From NCBI RefSeq assembly GCF_022557175.1, contig NZ_CP092915.1, forward strand, positions 6,324,001 to 6,388,000: a stretch of DNA of 64,000 nucleotides, read 5' to 3'. Below, piece by piece: positions 43,428 to 52,877 of this stretch. Below the pieces are notes generated by a model, which saw only the letters and a list, made by a program, of their open reading frames with translations, made no database searches and was not told the origin of the DNA. The DNA comes from Mycolicibacterium sp. YH-1. Lineage in GTDB: Bacteria; Actinomycetota; Actinomycetes; Mycobacteriales; Mycobacteriaceae. The position numbers and the translations under genes were made by a program. Every line of letters starts with the position of its first letter. Position 1 is the stretch's first letter.

Positions 43428-43636
43428 AGCATCGTGATGCACCACTCACGCGGGGTCAAGGCAGGGAAGAAAAAGCAAGGCCAACGTTTCAAATAATGGA
43501 CCATTGGTCGACTCGGGTGTGAAGACGATGCTGAATCCGCTAGTAGCGAGCGCTTCGACTCGAGCTGCGCCAGCGCAGATGCACGCATCTCTCGCAGCGG
43601 CAGCCACGTTCTCGGACCAACCGAACCAGCACACAA

Positions 43637-44217
43637 TTCGTCGACGGCGTCAGCAAGTCGGCTGTGGAACTCGACGGGCAGACCGACATGCTGGTCAATC
43701 CCTGGGGATTGTGGTGGCAGGAGTTGACCGCGTCCCATATCTGCGTTGTCGACGAGGATGCCCACGTGGTCCGCGGCCGTTGGGACGTCACGCCCGCCAT
43801 TCACCTCCACACCGAGCTGCATCGGCTGCGGCCAGACGCCCGCGTGGTGATCCACAACCACCCCTACTACGTCAGCCTGCTCGCGGCGCTGGGAATGCTG
43901 CCCGAGCTGGTCCATCAGACCGGCTCGCTGTTCCTCGACGACATGTACCTGCTCGACAAGTACGACGGCGAGATCGACGCACCCTGGCGCGCAGTCGAAC
44001 TCGCCAGCCAGATCGGGTCGGCCAACCTGGCGATCCTGGCCAACCACGGCGCGATCATCACCGGACGCAACCTGGCCGAGGCGGTCTACCGGGCGGCGTC
44101 CATCGAGCGCGTGTGCCGGCTGGCCTACGACGTGATGCTGACCGGCCGGACGCCGTCGCCGATGAATCGAGGCGACATGGTGGGCATGCAGGCATCGCTG
44201 ATCGAACGCGCCGCGAA
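43637..44217 (+). pseudogene. Class II aldolase/adducin-domain gene, truncated at both ends
   Basis: The frame starts abruptly at QFVDGVSKSAVELDGQTDM and runs through most of the class II aldolase domain: LVNPWGLWWQELTASH, IHLHTELH, VVIHNHPYYVSLLAALG and ILANHGAIITG, so the zinc His residues survive. About 40 N-terminal residues are missing or frame-shifted. After VGMQASLIERAA the C-terminus is replaced by a stop a few codons later, where amidohydrolase sequence begins in another frame. A GTG at 43664 could still start a 186-residue product, but I judge it a relic. Confidence 0.6.
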
Positions 44218-44498
44218 TCGCTGACGCCAGCGGAGGTGTTCACCCGCAACTTCTGGTTCTGCGCGGTGGAGGACCAGTCGTCGTTCATCCAGCACGAGCG
44301 GATCGGCGCGGGCAACATCATGCTCGAAGCCGATTATCCGCACTGCGATTCGACCTGGCCGCACAATCAAAAGACCATCCACGAGCAGATCAGCGGTCTG
44401 CCGGATGACATCATCCGCAAGGTGACGTGGGAGAACGCGTCGCGCTCTATCAGCATCCCGGGCCTACGGCGGTCCAGAAGAATCCGGACGCCTACTGA
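44218..44498 (+). pseudogene. Amidohydrolase (amidohydrolase_2 family) C-terminal fragment
   Basis: SLTPAEVFTRNFWFCAVEDQSSF...IGAGNIMLEADYPHCDSTWPHNQ...VTWENASR is the C-terminal third of an amidohydrolase_2 protein. Near 44445 the frame must shift by -1 to restore the expected LYQHPGPTAVQKNPDAY ending. No start and no N-terminal metal-binding half are present. It is fused to the aldolase fragment, so a deletion removed the intervening DNA. The tail overlaps the convergent regulator gene. Confidence 0.65.
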
Positions 44499-45354
44499 GG
44501 CCGAGAGCGGCCGCCGACTGCACCGCGTCGGTGACGCTCGCGACCAACGGACTGTCGAGCTTCCAGCACTGCCAGTACAGCGGCACGTCGAGGTACAGCT
44601 CGGAGATCCTGGCCAGATCCTTGGTCGAATCCGCCAGCTGTTCGGGAAACATCCCCCAGCCGAGACCGCAGCGAACCGCCGCACCGAACCCCTCCGCCGT
44701 CGGCACGAAGTGGGTCGGCGGGGTCAGCTGACGGCGAAACAGCTTGCGCAGAAACATATCCTGCAGAGCGTCGTCACGGTTCCAGGCAATGGACGGAGCC
44801 TGCGCGGCCGCCCGGGCGGTGAATCCGTCCGGCAGGTACCGCTGCACGAAGGCCGTGGCCGCCGCCGGGATGTAGCGCATGACGCCCAATGACTGGACGC
44901 GGCATCCCGGCACCGCGGCGCGCTCCGTGGTCACCGCACCCATCACGGTGCCCTCGCGCAGCAGACGCGCGGAGTGATCCTGATCCTCGATCCGGACGTC
45001 GAACAGCACGGAGTCCAGCCGCTCGAACACCGATGCGAACCACGTCGCCATCGAATCGGCGTTGACAGCCAACGCGATTCGGGCCGAGGTGGCGTCGCCG
45101 CCGCCGAGTTCGGCGAGCGCCTCGGCCTCCAGCAGGGCCGATTGTGCCGCGAGCCGCAGCAGGGGCACACCCGCCGCCGTCACCGTGCAGGGCCGCTCGC
45201 GTCGCACCAGCACCTGACCCACGCGTTGCTCGAGCGCCTTGACCCGCTGGCTCACCGCAGACGGTGTGACGTGCAGCGTCGCGGCCGCCGCGTCGAACGA
45301 TCCCGTCTCGACGACGGCCGCCAGGGCCGCCAACTGCTGACTGTCCAGCGCCAC
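44464..45354 (-). CDS. lysG: LysR-family regulator of the ArgP/LysG group
   Basis: A 296-residue LysR protein of the ArgP/LysG type. The helix-turn-helix is QQLAALAAVVETGSFDAAAATLHVTPSAVSQRVKALEQRVGQVLVRR, and VNADSMATWFASVFERLD and TAEGFGAAVRCGLGWGMFPEQL match the lysine/arginine-sensing effector domain. LysG normally activates a divergent lysE exporter. Here the divergent position holds no exporter, only a TetR gene on the same strand. GTG start; TAGGCT lies 7 nt upstream, so the mRNA is probably leaderless. Confidence 0.85.
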   Translation of the reverse strand: MALDSQQLAALAAVVETGSFDAAAATLHVTPSAVSQRVKALEQRVGQVLVRRERPCTVTAAGVPLLRLAAQSALLEAEALAELGGGDATSARIALAVNADSMATWFASVFERLDSVLFDVRIEDQDHSARLLREGTVMGAVTTERAAVPGCRVQSLGVMRYIPAAATAFVQRYLPDGFTARAAAQAPSIAWNRDDALQDMFLRKLFRRQLTPPTHFVPTAEGFGAAVRCGLGWGMFPEQLADSTKDLARISELYLDVPLYWQCWKLDSPLVASVTDAVQSAAALGLSRRPDSSGPP

Positions 45355-45369
45355 ATTAGGAAGCCTAAT
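45355..45369. promoter_or_regulatory. Palindrome at the LysG start
   Basis: ATTAGG-AAG-CCTAAT directly abuts the lysG start codon, and another ATTAG lies about 20 bp upstream. It overlaps the gene's own -10 box, fitting autorepression by LysG, a common LysR trait. Confidence 0.5.
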
Positions 45370-45403
45370 CCTGCACCCAATACATTAGCGGGGCTACGCC
45401 CAG

Positions 45404-45943
45404 TCAGTGCGAGTCCACACTCACTATCCGGTCGATCACCGCTAGCAGCCCGGCCTCGTCGTCATCACTCTCGGTGCGATCGTCGAGCGCGCTGTGCAGG
45501 GCGGTGTAGTACAAGCCGTCACCGATCAGTTTTACTGCACGTGCGACGTCAAGGTCACCGAGCGCCTCGTGCAGGACACGCAACCACGTGCCCGATACGT
45601 CTTCGAGAACTTCCCGTGCTCGGGTGTCGCCACCTTGGCGCAATCTGGCGACCGCCACCAGCGCGCGATCCAACGGGGTGCCCGCATAACGCGACGTTCT
45701 GATGTAGTAGCGGGCGGGCCCGTCGGGCGCGGTGCGCATCTGGTCGACATCTTCGACGGCCAGGGCCAGCACTCGGTCGTATAGCGCCTCGGCCAATCGG
45801 TCCTTCGACGGGAAGTGATACAGCACCCCCCCTTTCGACACACCCGCCTTGGCTGCGACAGCCTCCACCGTGGTGTAGCGCTCGCCCTCCGCGGCCAGCA
45901 CATCCTCGTACGCGTCGAGAATTCGCTCCCGCGAAGAAGTCAT
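45404..45943 (-). CDS. TetR-family repressor (likely of the divergent MFS gene)
   Basis: A 179-residue TetR protein. The helix-turn-helix is RILDAYEDVLAAEGERYTTVEAVAAKAGVSKGGVLYHFPSKDRLAEAL at residues 5-52; the C-terminal ligand domain is of the short AcrR type. TAGGCT lies 6 nt before the ATG, so the transcript is probably leaderless. It faces an MFS transporter across a 24-bp palindrome and should repress both genes. Confidence 0.9.
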   Translation of the reverse strand: MTSSRERILDAYEDVLAAEGERYTTVEAVAAKAGVSKGGVLYHFPSKDRLAEALYDRVLALAVEDVDQMRTAPDGPARYYIRTSRYAGTPLDRALVAVARLRQGGDTRAREVLEDVSGTWLRVLHEALGDLDVARAVKLIGDGLYYTALHSALDDRTESDDDEAGLLAVIDRIVSVDSH

Positions 45944-45970
45944 TTGCCCAGCCTACGACAGGAGAGCAAT

Positions 45971-46010
45971 ACTGTACCGTCTGGACGGTACAGTCCAGTC
46001 GTACCGTCAG
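45971..46010. promoter_or_regulatory. TetR operator: 24-bp perfect palindrome plus third half site
   Basis: ACTGTACCGTC (45971-45981) and its exact complement (45984-45994) flank TG. A third copy of the core GTACCGTC follows at 46001-46008. The palindrome overlaps the -35 region of the repressor gene and lies upstream of the transporter gene. Perfect 11-bp arms are far beyond chance. Confidence 0.85.
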
Positions 46011-46062
46011 ATCAAGGCGCGCGTGCGCTCCTGTCAGGACGGATGACGGAAGGATTTGCTTG

Positions 46063-47307
46063 ATGGCGGGCTATCGCGACCTGGTCCGAGTACCGGGCGT
46101 GTTGAATGTGACCGCCTCACAACTGTTCGCCCGCCTGCCCTTGGGCATGCTCAACCTCGCGATATTGCTGCACGTGCAGTCTAGTTCCGGCTCCTACGCT
46201 GTTGCTGGCGCGGTGGTGGCCTGCGTCAGCGTGGGGGAAGCCGTCGCCATGCCGATCACCGCTCGCCTGGCCGGGCGGTTCGGTATGACACCGATTCTGC
46301 TGGTGGCAGCCGTGGCCAATGGGGCCAGCATGTTGGCGCTTGCATTCGCCGATCCAGCGCCGATAGTCCTCATGGGAATGGGCGTGCTCATCGGAGCCTC
46401 GGTGCCGCCGCTGATACCGGTGTGCCGCGCGCTCTATCCGCTGATGGTGCCTCGCGACGGTGTGCGGGTGCTATTCGCACTCGACACCACAGCTCAGGAA
46501 CTGATCTGGGTCGTCGGCCCCGTTGCGGCGACGATTCTCGCCTCCGCGGTGTCCACTGCCGCCCCGTTGGTCCTGTCCGCCGGCGTCACGATAGTCGGGA
46601 CGGGCTGGTTCCTGTGGAGCGCAAGGAGTTTCAAACCGCGAGTCGGACGCAGCACGTCGGCATTCGGCAGGGTCCTGGCTAGCCGGGCAGTTCTACTCGC
46701 CATGGTCGCCAGCTTGGCGCTAGTCGCATCGTTCATGGCCCTCGAGGTCGGCATTGTCGCTACGTTTGGCGGCAGCGGTGTCATGGCCGGTGCCGCGATC
46801 GCCGTGGCGAGCGTCGGATCTCTGATCGGTGGGCTCACTTTCGGGCATCGGCGGATCGGCGTGGTCGGCGTGGTGGCGGCTCTCGCACTGGTTGGTGTCG
46901 GCGTGGCGTTGTTCGGAGTCGTCGAACATCTTGCGCTCCAATTCATCGCGCTGTTCGTCTCCGGATTGGGTTTCGCCCCGGCGATGTCGGTCCTGTACAT
47001 CATGGTGTCGCACGAGATTGCCGAACACGCGGCGTCCGAGGCTTTCGGATGGCTCACCAGTGCGGCCCTCGCCGGTGGCGCCATCGGCACGGCCATCGCG
47101 GGGGTGGCGACAGACGTCTACGGCCCAGATGGGGCGATCGCCGTCGCTGTCGTGCTCGCGGTGTTCGCCGCAGTCAGCCCACTTATCGCGCGGGCCACAG
47201 GGCCTCTGCGAGGTCTCTCGAACGACACCGTGGAGGAAGCAGAGACAGTGGGCGACAACACAATGGGCGACATGTGCGTGTCGAACACCAATCCCGCTGA
47301 CAAGTAG
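46063..47307 (+). CDS. MFS transporter (probable drug/metabolite exporter)
   Basis: A 414-residue major facilitator with twelve hydrophobic segments. It starts MAGYRDLVRVPGVLNVTASQLFARLPLGMLNLAILLHVQ, shows the loop-2/3-like ARLAGRFGMTPILL motif and has the last helices near FGWLTSAALAGGAIGTAIAG. The TetR/palindrome arrangement suggests an efflux pump induced by its substrate. I chose the ATG at 46063 after GGAAGGA; a TTG directly upstream is possible. Confidence 0.88.
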   Translation: MAGYRDLVRVPGVLNVTASQLFARLPLGMLNLAILLHVQSSSGSYAVAGAVVACVSVGEAVAMPITARLAGRFGMTPILLVAAVANGASMLALAFADPAPIVLMGMGVLIGASVPPLIPVCRALYPLMVPRDGVRVLFALDTTAQELIWVVGPVAATILASAVSTAAPLVLSAGVTIVGTGWFLWSARSFKPRVGRSTSAFGRVLASRAVLLAMVASLALVASFMALEVGIVATFGGSGVMAGAAIAVASVGSLIGGLTFGHRRIGVVGVVAALALVGVGVALFGVVEHLALQFIALFVSGLGFAPAMSVLYIMVSHEIAEHAASEAFGWLTSAALAGGAIGTAIAGVATDVYGPDGAIAVAVVLAVFAAVSPLIARATGPLRGLSNDTVEEAETVGDNTMGDMCVSNTNPADK

Positions 47308-47395
47308 CCCCTATCTCTTTTCGGGCTTCACATAGAGGACTATCGCCTCGCCGACCATACCCACCGAACTCCACGCTCGCGTCGAGCGACAGCCG

Positions 47396-47446
47396 TATCG
47401 ACTCAACGGAGCAGCCCGGGCATTCAAGGCGCACGCGCTGGCCGCG
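47396..47446 (+). pseudogene. Possible remnant related to the hypothetical protein at 16279
   Basis: In one frame this 17-codon stretch reads YRLNGAARAFKAHALAA, close to YRLSRAAQVFKAQALIA in the hypothetical protein at 16279-16746. The surroundings are not an open gene and the match runs into the stop region of the next minus-strand gene. It may be a decayed paralogue end. The rest of the 147-bp gap shows nothing recognisable. Confidence 0.3.
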
Positions 47447-47454
47447 GTATCGAT

Positions 47455-48117
47455 CTACCCGCCGAGTTCGCCCGCGATGCCGCGCTCGAGGCTCGCACGT
47501 GTGGTCTCCGGCAGCACGAGGAGACCGTCGAGTTCGACGTCGGCGAGGGTCAGCGACTGCGCGCGTTCCTGCACTGTCGCCGACGGGTCCGCCGCCACCC
47601 GAAGCAGGCTCTGCGCGCGGGCGATGCGCTGCTGCGCCTCCCGGGTGAAGTCGCTGCGCCGAAGCCGGATGGCCTCGGCCTCGGCCGCGTTGAAGGTCGT
47701 CACGTAGTCCTGCACCGCCGCCAGGTAATCGCCGGCCGACTCCCGGTCGTCGAGCAGATCCTCCGCTCGGGCCGGGCGCAGCAGGTCGGCCCGCAGCTTG
47801 GCCTTGTGGAAGGCCATGACCTGGGGCGCGCTCAGATCGGTCATCAGCGGGAAGTCGAGAAGCTTCGCCGCGTCCAGTTCATAGTCCAGCCAGCGCGACT
47901 CCGTGCGGTCATGCTGCTCGACCGTGCGGGTGATGGTGCGCCACTGGGTGGCCTGATCGGCGGAGCGCCGCGCGACGGGGACACCGTCGGCCGCCTGCCC
48001 GGCGGGCTCTTCGGCACCTCCGACGCGGCGAAACGTGCGCCACCCGGCGTACAGCACCCCGGCCAAGGGCACCAGGATGAGCAACAGCTCGGCCAGTCGG
48101 AACAACAACCCCACCAC
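47455..48117 (-). CDS. Hypothetical protein with one N-terminal membrane helix
   Basis: I do not recognise the family of this 220-residue protein. Residues 1-26 form one hydrophobic helix (LLFRLAELLLILVPLAGVLYAGW), followed by a basic stop-transfer RTFRRV and a long, charged, mostly helical cytoplasmic part rich in Ala, Asp, Glu and Arg. Coding is supported by strong codon bias and length. It is divergent from the purine permease gene, 79 bp apart. Confidence 0.75.
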   Translation of the reverse strand: MVGLLFRLAELLLILVPLAGVLYAGWRTFRRVGGAEEPAGQAADGVPVARRSADQATQWRTITRTVEQHDRTESRWLDYELDAAKLLDFPLMTDLSAPQVMAFHKAKLRADLLRPARAEDLLDDRESAGDYLAAVQDYVTTFNAAEAEAIRLRRSDFTREAQQRIARAQSLLRVAADPSATVQERAQSLTLADVELDGLLVLPETTRASLERGIAGELGG

Positions 48118-48184
48118 ACAAGCATGCCACTGCGGCCGAACGGGGCTCCGAACGCAAAGACAGGAAAGGATCGTTCGCCGAACT

Positions 48185-48190
48185 TAGGGT
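48185..48190 (+). promoter_or_regulatory. Probable -10 box of the purine permease gene (leaderless)
   Basis: TAGGGT lies 6 nt before the ATG with no Shine-Dalgarno in between. No purine riboswitch fold is visible upstream. Confidence 0.5.
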
Positions 48191-48196
48191 CGAGGC

Positions 48197-49609
48197 ATGA
48201 ACCGCCTGGATCGCTTCTTCGAGATCTCTGCGCGCCAGTCGACGGTCGCCGCAGAACTCCGTGGCGGTGTGGTCACGTTCATCGCGATGGCTTACATCAT
48301 CGTGTTGAACCCGATCATCCTGTCCAGCGCCCCGGACGTCGCCGGGAACAGCCTGGAGTTCACACAGGTCTCGGCGGTCACGTCGCTGGCGGCAGGCGTG
48401 ATGACGATCCTGTTCGGTGTTATCGCGCGGCTTCCGTTCGCGTTCGCCGCCGGGCTCGGCATCAACTCGTTCCTCGCCACGACGGTGGTCGGCTCACTCA
48501 CCTGGCCCGAGGCGATGGGCCTCGTCGTCATCAACGGCCTCATTATCGTGATCCTCGCAGCCACTGGGCTACGCAGACTCGTATTCGACGCAGTGCCAAT
48601 GCAACTCAAGCTCGCTATCACCGCGGGTATCGGGCTGTTCCTCCTGTTCATCGGGTTGGTCGACGCGGGCTTCATCAGCTCCACCGGCCGGCCGTCACCA
48701 CCGGTCGGCCTCGGCGCCGGCGGAGTCGGCTCGATCAGCACGGTGCCGACACTGGTCTTCGTCTTCACGCTGCTGGCGACCGGCATCCTCGTCGTGCGCA
48801 AGGTGCGCGGAGGCATCCTCATTGGACTGGTCGCAGGCACCGTCATCGCGGTCGTGATCGAGGCGATCTGGCACCTCGGGTCCGCGGCCGAGCGTCCCGG
48901 CGGCTGGAGCCTGTCGGTGCCCACGCTGTCCGGGTCGCCCTTCGCGGTACCCGACTTGTCACTCGTTGGCGAGTTCAGCTTCGCCAGCTTCGGCCGGATC
49001 GGCATCCTCGCCGCGGTCATGCTGGTGTTCACGCTGGTGTTCGCGAACTTCTTCGACGCGATGGGCGTATTCACCGGCGTGTCCCGCGAGGCCGGGCTCT
49101 CCGACGAACAGGGAAACTTCCCACGGCTGCGCGCGTCATTGATCGTGGAGGGCGCGGGCGCGGTGGTCGGCGGCGCGACATCGTCGTCGTCGAACACCGT
49201 GTTCATCGAATCCGGCGCGGGCATCGAGGAGGGCGCCCGCACTGGTCTCGCCAACCTGGTGACGGGAGCGCTATTCCTCGCCGCCATGTTCATCTCACCG
49301 CTCGCGTCGATCGTGCCGACCGAGGTCGCCGCGGCCGCACTCGTGATCGTCGGCTCAATGATGGTGGCTCATCTGCGTCACGTCGACATCTCCGAGTTCT
49401 CCGTGGCGCTGCCTGTGGTGCTGACCGTCGCGGTGATGCCGTTCAGCTACTCGATCGCCAACGGTATCGGCGTTGGCTTCATCGCGTGGGTCGTAATGCG
49501 TTCCGCGGCAGGCAAGGTGCGCGAGATCAGTCCGCTGCTGTGGATCGTCACGGTGGGCTTCGTCGTGTACTTCGCACGCGGCGGCATCGAGTCCCTGATC
49601 GGAATGTGA
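48197..49609 (+). CDS. Purine permease, NCS2/AzgA family
   Basis: A 470-residue nucleobase transporter of the AzgA (adenine/hypoxanthine/guanine) branch. Family motifs are RFFEISARQSTVAAELRGGVVTFIAMAYIIVLNPIIL, LPFAFAAGLGINSF, FANFFDAMGVFTGVSREAGL and GATSSSSNTVFIESGAGIEEGARTGLANLVTG. About 12-14 hydrophobic segments. It imports purine bases with protons. Convergent with the GH65 gene. Confidence 0.92.
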   Translation: MNRLDRFFEISARQSTVAAELRGGVVTFIAMAYIIVLNPIILSSAPDVAGNSLEFTQVSAVTSLAAGVMTILFGVIARLPFAFAAGLGINSFLATTVVGSLTWPEAMGLVVINGLIIVILAATGLRRLVFDAVPMQLKLAITAGIGLFLLFIGLVDAGFISSTGRPSPPVGLGAGGVGSISTVPTLVFVFTLLATGILVVRKVRGGILIGLVAGTVIAVVIEAIWHLGSAAERPGGWSLSVPTLSGSPFAVPDLSLVGEFSFASFGRIGILAAVMLVFTLVFANFFDAMGVFTGVSREAGLSDEQGNFPRLRASLIVEGAGAVVGGATSSSSNTVFIESGAGIEEGARTGLANLVTGALFLAAMFISPLASIVPTEVAAAALVIVGSMMVAHLRHVDISEFSVALPVVLTVAVMPFSYSIANGIGVGFIAWVVMRSAAGKVREISPLLWIVTVGFVVYFARGGIESLIGM

Positions 49610-49633
49610 CGCCGGTACACCCGCGAGTTGGCC

Positions 49634-51982
49634 TCAGTGGCCGTGCCACGGCTCTCGTCCCGGCGGTTGCGGTGGTGGCGGCAACAGCGCGACACGAGGT
49701 ATGAGCGGCAGGGTCGTCGGAGCGTGGGTAGTCAAGTCCACGTGACGGTTTCCGTGCCTGACCGTCATCGTGCCCTCGGGGCCATCCCGCAGGGTATAGG
49801 TCACCTCATCGTGGTCGACATCGATGAGCAGTCGAAAGTTGCGCCAGCGGAGCCTGAACCGTAGCCGCGCGATACCCTCCGGCAACGCCGGATTCAGCAT
49901 CAGCTCACCCTCGTCGTCGCGCATCCCACCGAAGCCAGCCACCAGTGCGGTCCACGCTCCGGCGAGCGACGCCATGTGCAGTCCGTCACCGGTGTTGTGG
50001 TGCAGATCCCGCAAATCGATCAACGCGGCCTCGTAGGCGTAGTCGTGCGCCAGCTCCAGGTGCCCGACCTCGGCGCACAACACCGCCTGCGTGCACGCCG
50101 ACAATGAGGAATCGCGGGTGGTGCGTCGCTCGTAGTAGTCGACGTTGCGCGCCTTCTGCTCCTGCGAGAACGCGTGGCCCTGCCAGTGCATCGCCAACAC
50201 CAGATCCGCCTGCTTGATCACCTGAGCCGGGTACAGCCGCACATACGCCTCGTGGAGCAGCAGCGGATACACGGTGTTGTCCTTGAAGTTCCATTCCCGC
50301 CGTGTCGTGAACCCCTTGCACTGCTCGTGTACGCCCAGTTCCACGTCGTACGGGATGTGCACTGCCGCAGCGGCATCCCACCACGTCGCCATCTCCTCGG
50401 TCGTGACACCGAGTTCACTCGCCTCGTTCGGATGGCGCTCGCAGGCCTCTGCCGCGATGCGCAGGTTGTGCGCGGCCATCAGGTTGGTGAACACGTTGTC
50501 ACGCACCACCGCGGTGTACTCGTCCGGGCCGGTCACCCCGTCCAGATGCCACACCCCGTGGCGGTCGTGGTGCCCGAGCGATATCCACAGCCGGGCCGTC
50601 TCGATCAGGACGGAGAGGCCGCACTCCCTCTCGAGGGTCTCGTCTCCCGTCACCACGCGGTAGCGCTCGAAGGCCATCGCGATATCGGCGTTGACGTGCC
50701 ACGCCGCGGTCCCCGCCGGCCAGTAGGCCGAACACTCCTCCCCCGCGATGGTCCGCCACGGGAAGGCGGCACCAACCAGGTCGAGTTCTGCGGCACGCGC
50801 GCGGGCCAGATCGAGGGTGGACGCCCGCCACCGCAGCGCGTCGGCGGCGGCGTCAGGTGCCGTATAGGTCAGCAGCGGCAGCACGAATCCCTCAGTGTCC
50901 CAGAAGGCGTGGCCGTCGTAGCCGGTGCCGGTCAGCCCCTTGCCCGGGATCGCGCGACGCTCAGCCCGCGCGCTGGCCTGGAGTACGTGGAAGAGCCCGA
51001 ACCGCACCGCCTGCTGACAGTCGGGGTCCCCCTCGACCTCGACGTCAGCGCTGTCCCAGAAGTCGTCGAGATAGGCACGCTGCGCATCCAGCAGTCCCTG
51101 CCACCCCGTGTAGCGCGCTCCCGCGATGGCCCCCGCGACCTGATCGCGCAGCGCAGGACGCGAGCGCAGGCTCGACCACCCGTAGGCGAGGTACTTCACG
51201 ATCCGCAGCTTCTGACCCGGCCGCAGCCCGCAGATGACGGTCGTGCGCGCCCAGTCCTCGCCGACGTCGGTGTCGACCTCCACGCGCCCGGGCACCTCCA
51301 CGAGGTGGTCCGCAGCAGCCGCCATCGTGAGGCCGCTGGACCGCGTCCGATGTATCAACATCGCACCGCGGTCGGCGATTTCGTGCGCCACCGCCTCCAG
51401 CGGTGCCTTGAGCACCGCCGCGACCCGCGGATCACCTGACGGGATGGGCTGATCCTCGTTGGCGACGAGTTCGGACTGCACCGTCACCCGGGTGAACTGG
51501 TCGATAGCCTCGACCACATACTCGATGGCGGCGACGCTGCGTTGCGTGAGAGACACCAGCCGAGTGGAGGTCACCAGCACCTCCTTGCCTGCCGGTGACC
51601 GCCAGCGGGAGCGTCTGCCCAGCGTGCCGGCCCGCATGTCGAGCACCCGCTCGTGTTCGATCAACTCGCCGTACCGCACGTCGAACGGTTCGTCGTCGAC
51701 CAGCAGCCGCACGATCTTCCCGTTGGTGACGTCGATAAGCGATTGGCCGTCCTCGGGGTAGCCGAAACCCGCCTCGGCGTAGGGCAGTGGGCGGGTCTCG
51801 TAGAACGAGTTGAGATAGGTGCCGGGCAGACCGTGCGGCTCCCCCTCGTCGAGGTTGCCCCGCAGCCCGATGTGGCCGTTCGACAGTGCGAAAACCGATT
51901 CGGATTGTGCGAGCAGGTCGAGATTCAGGGTCGTCTCGCGAATGTGCCAGGGCTCGACGGGATATGCGTCGTGGCTGTTCAC
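49634..51982 (-). CDS. GH65-family disaccharide phosphorylase/hydrolase
   Basis: A 782-residue glycoside hydrolase family 65 protein. The N-terminal super-sandwich begins [36 protein letters not shown]; the alpha/alpha barrel contains [16 protein letters not shown] and the general-acid Glu in [10 protein letters not shown] near residue 488, with the phosphate-site region [10 protein letters not shown] after it. Family members phosphorolyse maltose, trehalose or kojibiose to beta-glucose 1-phosphate. The overlapping beta-phosphoglucomutase gene supports phosphorolysis. The pair resembles M. tuberculosis Rv3401/Rv3400. Confidence 0.93.
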   Translation of the reverse strand: MNSHDAYPVEPWHIRETTLNLDLLAQSESVFALSNGHIGLRGNLDEGEPHGLPGTYLNSFYETRPLPYAEAGFGYPEDGQSLIDVTNGKIVRLLVDDEPFDVRYGELIEHERVLDMRAGTLGRRSRWRSPAGKEVLVTSTRLVSLTQRSVAAIEYVVEAIDQFTRVTVQSELVANEDQPIPSGDPRVAAVLKAPLEAVAHEIADRGAMLIHRTRSSGLTMAAAADHLVEVPGRVEVDTDVGEDWARTTVICGLRPGQKLRIVKYLAYGWSSLRSRPALRDQVAGAIAGARYTGWQGLLDAQRAYLDDFWDSADVEVEGDPDCQQAVRFGLFHVLQASARAERRAIPGKGLTGTGYDGHAFWDTEGFVLPLLTYTAPDAAADALRWRASTLDLARARAAELDLVGAAFPWRTIAGEECSAYWPAGTAAWHVNADIAMAFERYRVVTGDETLERECGLSVLIETARLWISLGHHDRHGVWHLDGVTGPDEYTAVVRDNVFTNLMAAHNLRIAAEACERHPNEASELGVTTEEMATWWDAAAAVHIPYDVELGVHEQCKGFTTRREWNFKDNTVYPLLLHEAYVRLYPAQVIKQADLVLAMHWQGHAFSQEQKARNVDYYERRTTRDSSLSACTQAVLCAEVGHLELAHDYAYEAALIDLRDLHHNTGDGLHMASLAGAWTALVAGFGGMRDDEGELMLNPALPEGIARLRFRLRWRNFRLLIDVDHDEVTYTLRDGPEGTMTVRHGNRHVDLTTHAPTTLPLIPRVALLPPPPQPPGREPWHGH

Positions 51983-52752
51983 GTGGTCCCGATCAGTTCG
52001 GCGAGATCGGATACCACGACGTCGGCGCCGTTGCGCCGCAGCGCTTCTGCGTGACCGACCCGGTCGACGCCGACGACCACACCGAAGTGGCCCGCCCGCC
52101 CGGCCTGCACACCGGCGATCGCGTCCTCGAAGACCGCCGCCTCTTTCGGCGGCACGTCGAGCAGCTGCGCCGCCCGCAGGAACGAGTCGGGTGCAGGCTT
52201 ACCCGCGATGTTCTCGTCGCGCATCGTCAGCGCGTCGACACGGTGCGAGACGAGGCTCTCCAGTCCGGTGATCCGCAGCACCTCACGGGTGTTGGCGCTC
52301 GACGAGACCACCGCCACCGACAGCCCGGCGTCGTGCACCGCCTGCAGATACTTCCTGGATCCCTCGAACACATCGACGCCCTCACCGCGCAGCACCTCTT
52401 GAAACAGCGCGTTCTTGCGATTGCCCAGGCCGTACACCGTGTCCGCACCGGGGTCGTCGGATGGCGCACCGTCGGGCAGGGTGATGTCGCGGCTCGCGAG
52501 GAACGCCCGCACCCCGTCCTCACGCTTCTTGCCATCGACGTAGTCGCGGTAGTCGCGGTCAGCGTCGAACGGGCGCGCGGGCTCGCCTCGGCTCTTCGCA
52601 CGTGCGGCCAGGTAGTCGTCGAACATGGCCTTCCACGCCTTGCGGTGCACGCTCGCGGTATCGGTGAGCACACCATCCAGGTCGAAGAGGCAGGCACGGA
52701 TGTCCTCGGGTAGTCCCAACGCTGTCCTTCTCACTCCCTGGTACCCACTCAC
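51979..52752 (-). CDS. pgmB: Beta-phosphoglucomutase-like HAD phosphatase
   Basis: A HAD-superfamily protein of up to 257 residues. The nucleophile motif is [21 protein letters not shown], the second motif [14 protein letters not shown], and the acidic motif [17 protein letters not shown]. The cap begins [14 protein letters not shown]. It converts beta-glucose 1-phosphate to glucose 6-phosphate, downstream of the GH65 phosphorylase, with which it overlaps (GTGA). The start is uncertain: GTG at 52752, GTG at 52734 or TTG at 52719, the last having AGAAGGA upstream. Confidence 0.9.
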   Translation of the reverse strand: MSGYQGVRRTALGLPEDIRACLFDLDGVLTDTASVHRKAWKAMFDDYLAARAKSRGEPARPFDADRDYRDYVDGKKREDGVRAFLASRDITLPDGAPSDDPGADTVYGLGNRKNALFQEVLRGEGVDVFEGSRKYLQAVHDAGLSVAVVSSSANTREVLRITGLESLVSHRVDALTMRDENIAGKPAPDSFLRAAQLLDVPPKEAAVFEDAIAGVQAGRAGHFGVVVGVDRVGHAEALRRNGADVVVSDLAELIGTT

Positions 52753-52877
52753 TTCCCAATCGCAGCAGCTTCACCGAACCCCCGTACCCATTTCGGGCGA
52801 TTTTCAGGTGAGCGCCAGCCAGATGCGTGCGCGGCAGCGGCGCCAGGGAGCGAAGACTCCCAGTACGTAGAGCGCGG

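Noticed and set aside
43504..44892. A 462-codon plus-strand frame that could be one large gene
   Set aside because: Only its middle (44218-44445) resembles a protein, an amidohydrolase end. Before that it is aldolase DNA out of frame and after it it is antisense to LysG.
48118..48196. Purine riboswitch ahead of the NCS2 permease
   Set aside because: Only 79 bp to the divergent gene, no three-way-junction helices and a leaderless -10 box right before the ATG.
47806..49704. A 632-codon open frame on the plus strand across the small membrane protein and the purine permease
   Set aside because: It is the permease gene read in another frame: Arg/His/Gly-rich, no family motifs, and third-position GC pattern belongs to the permease.
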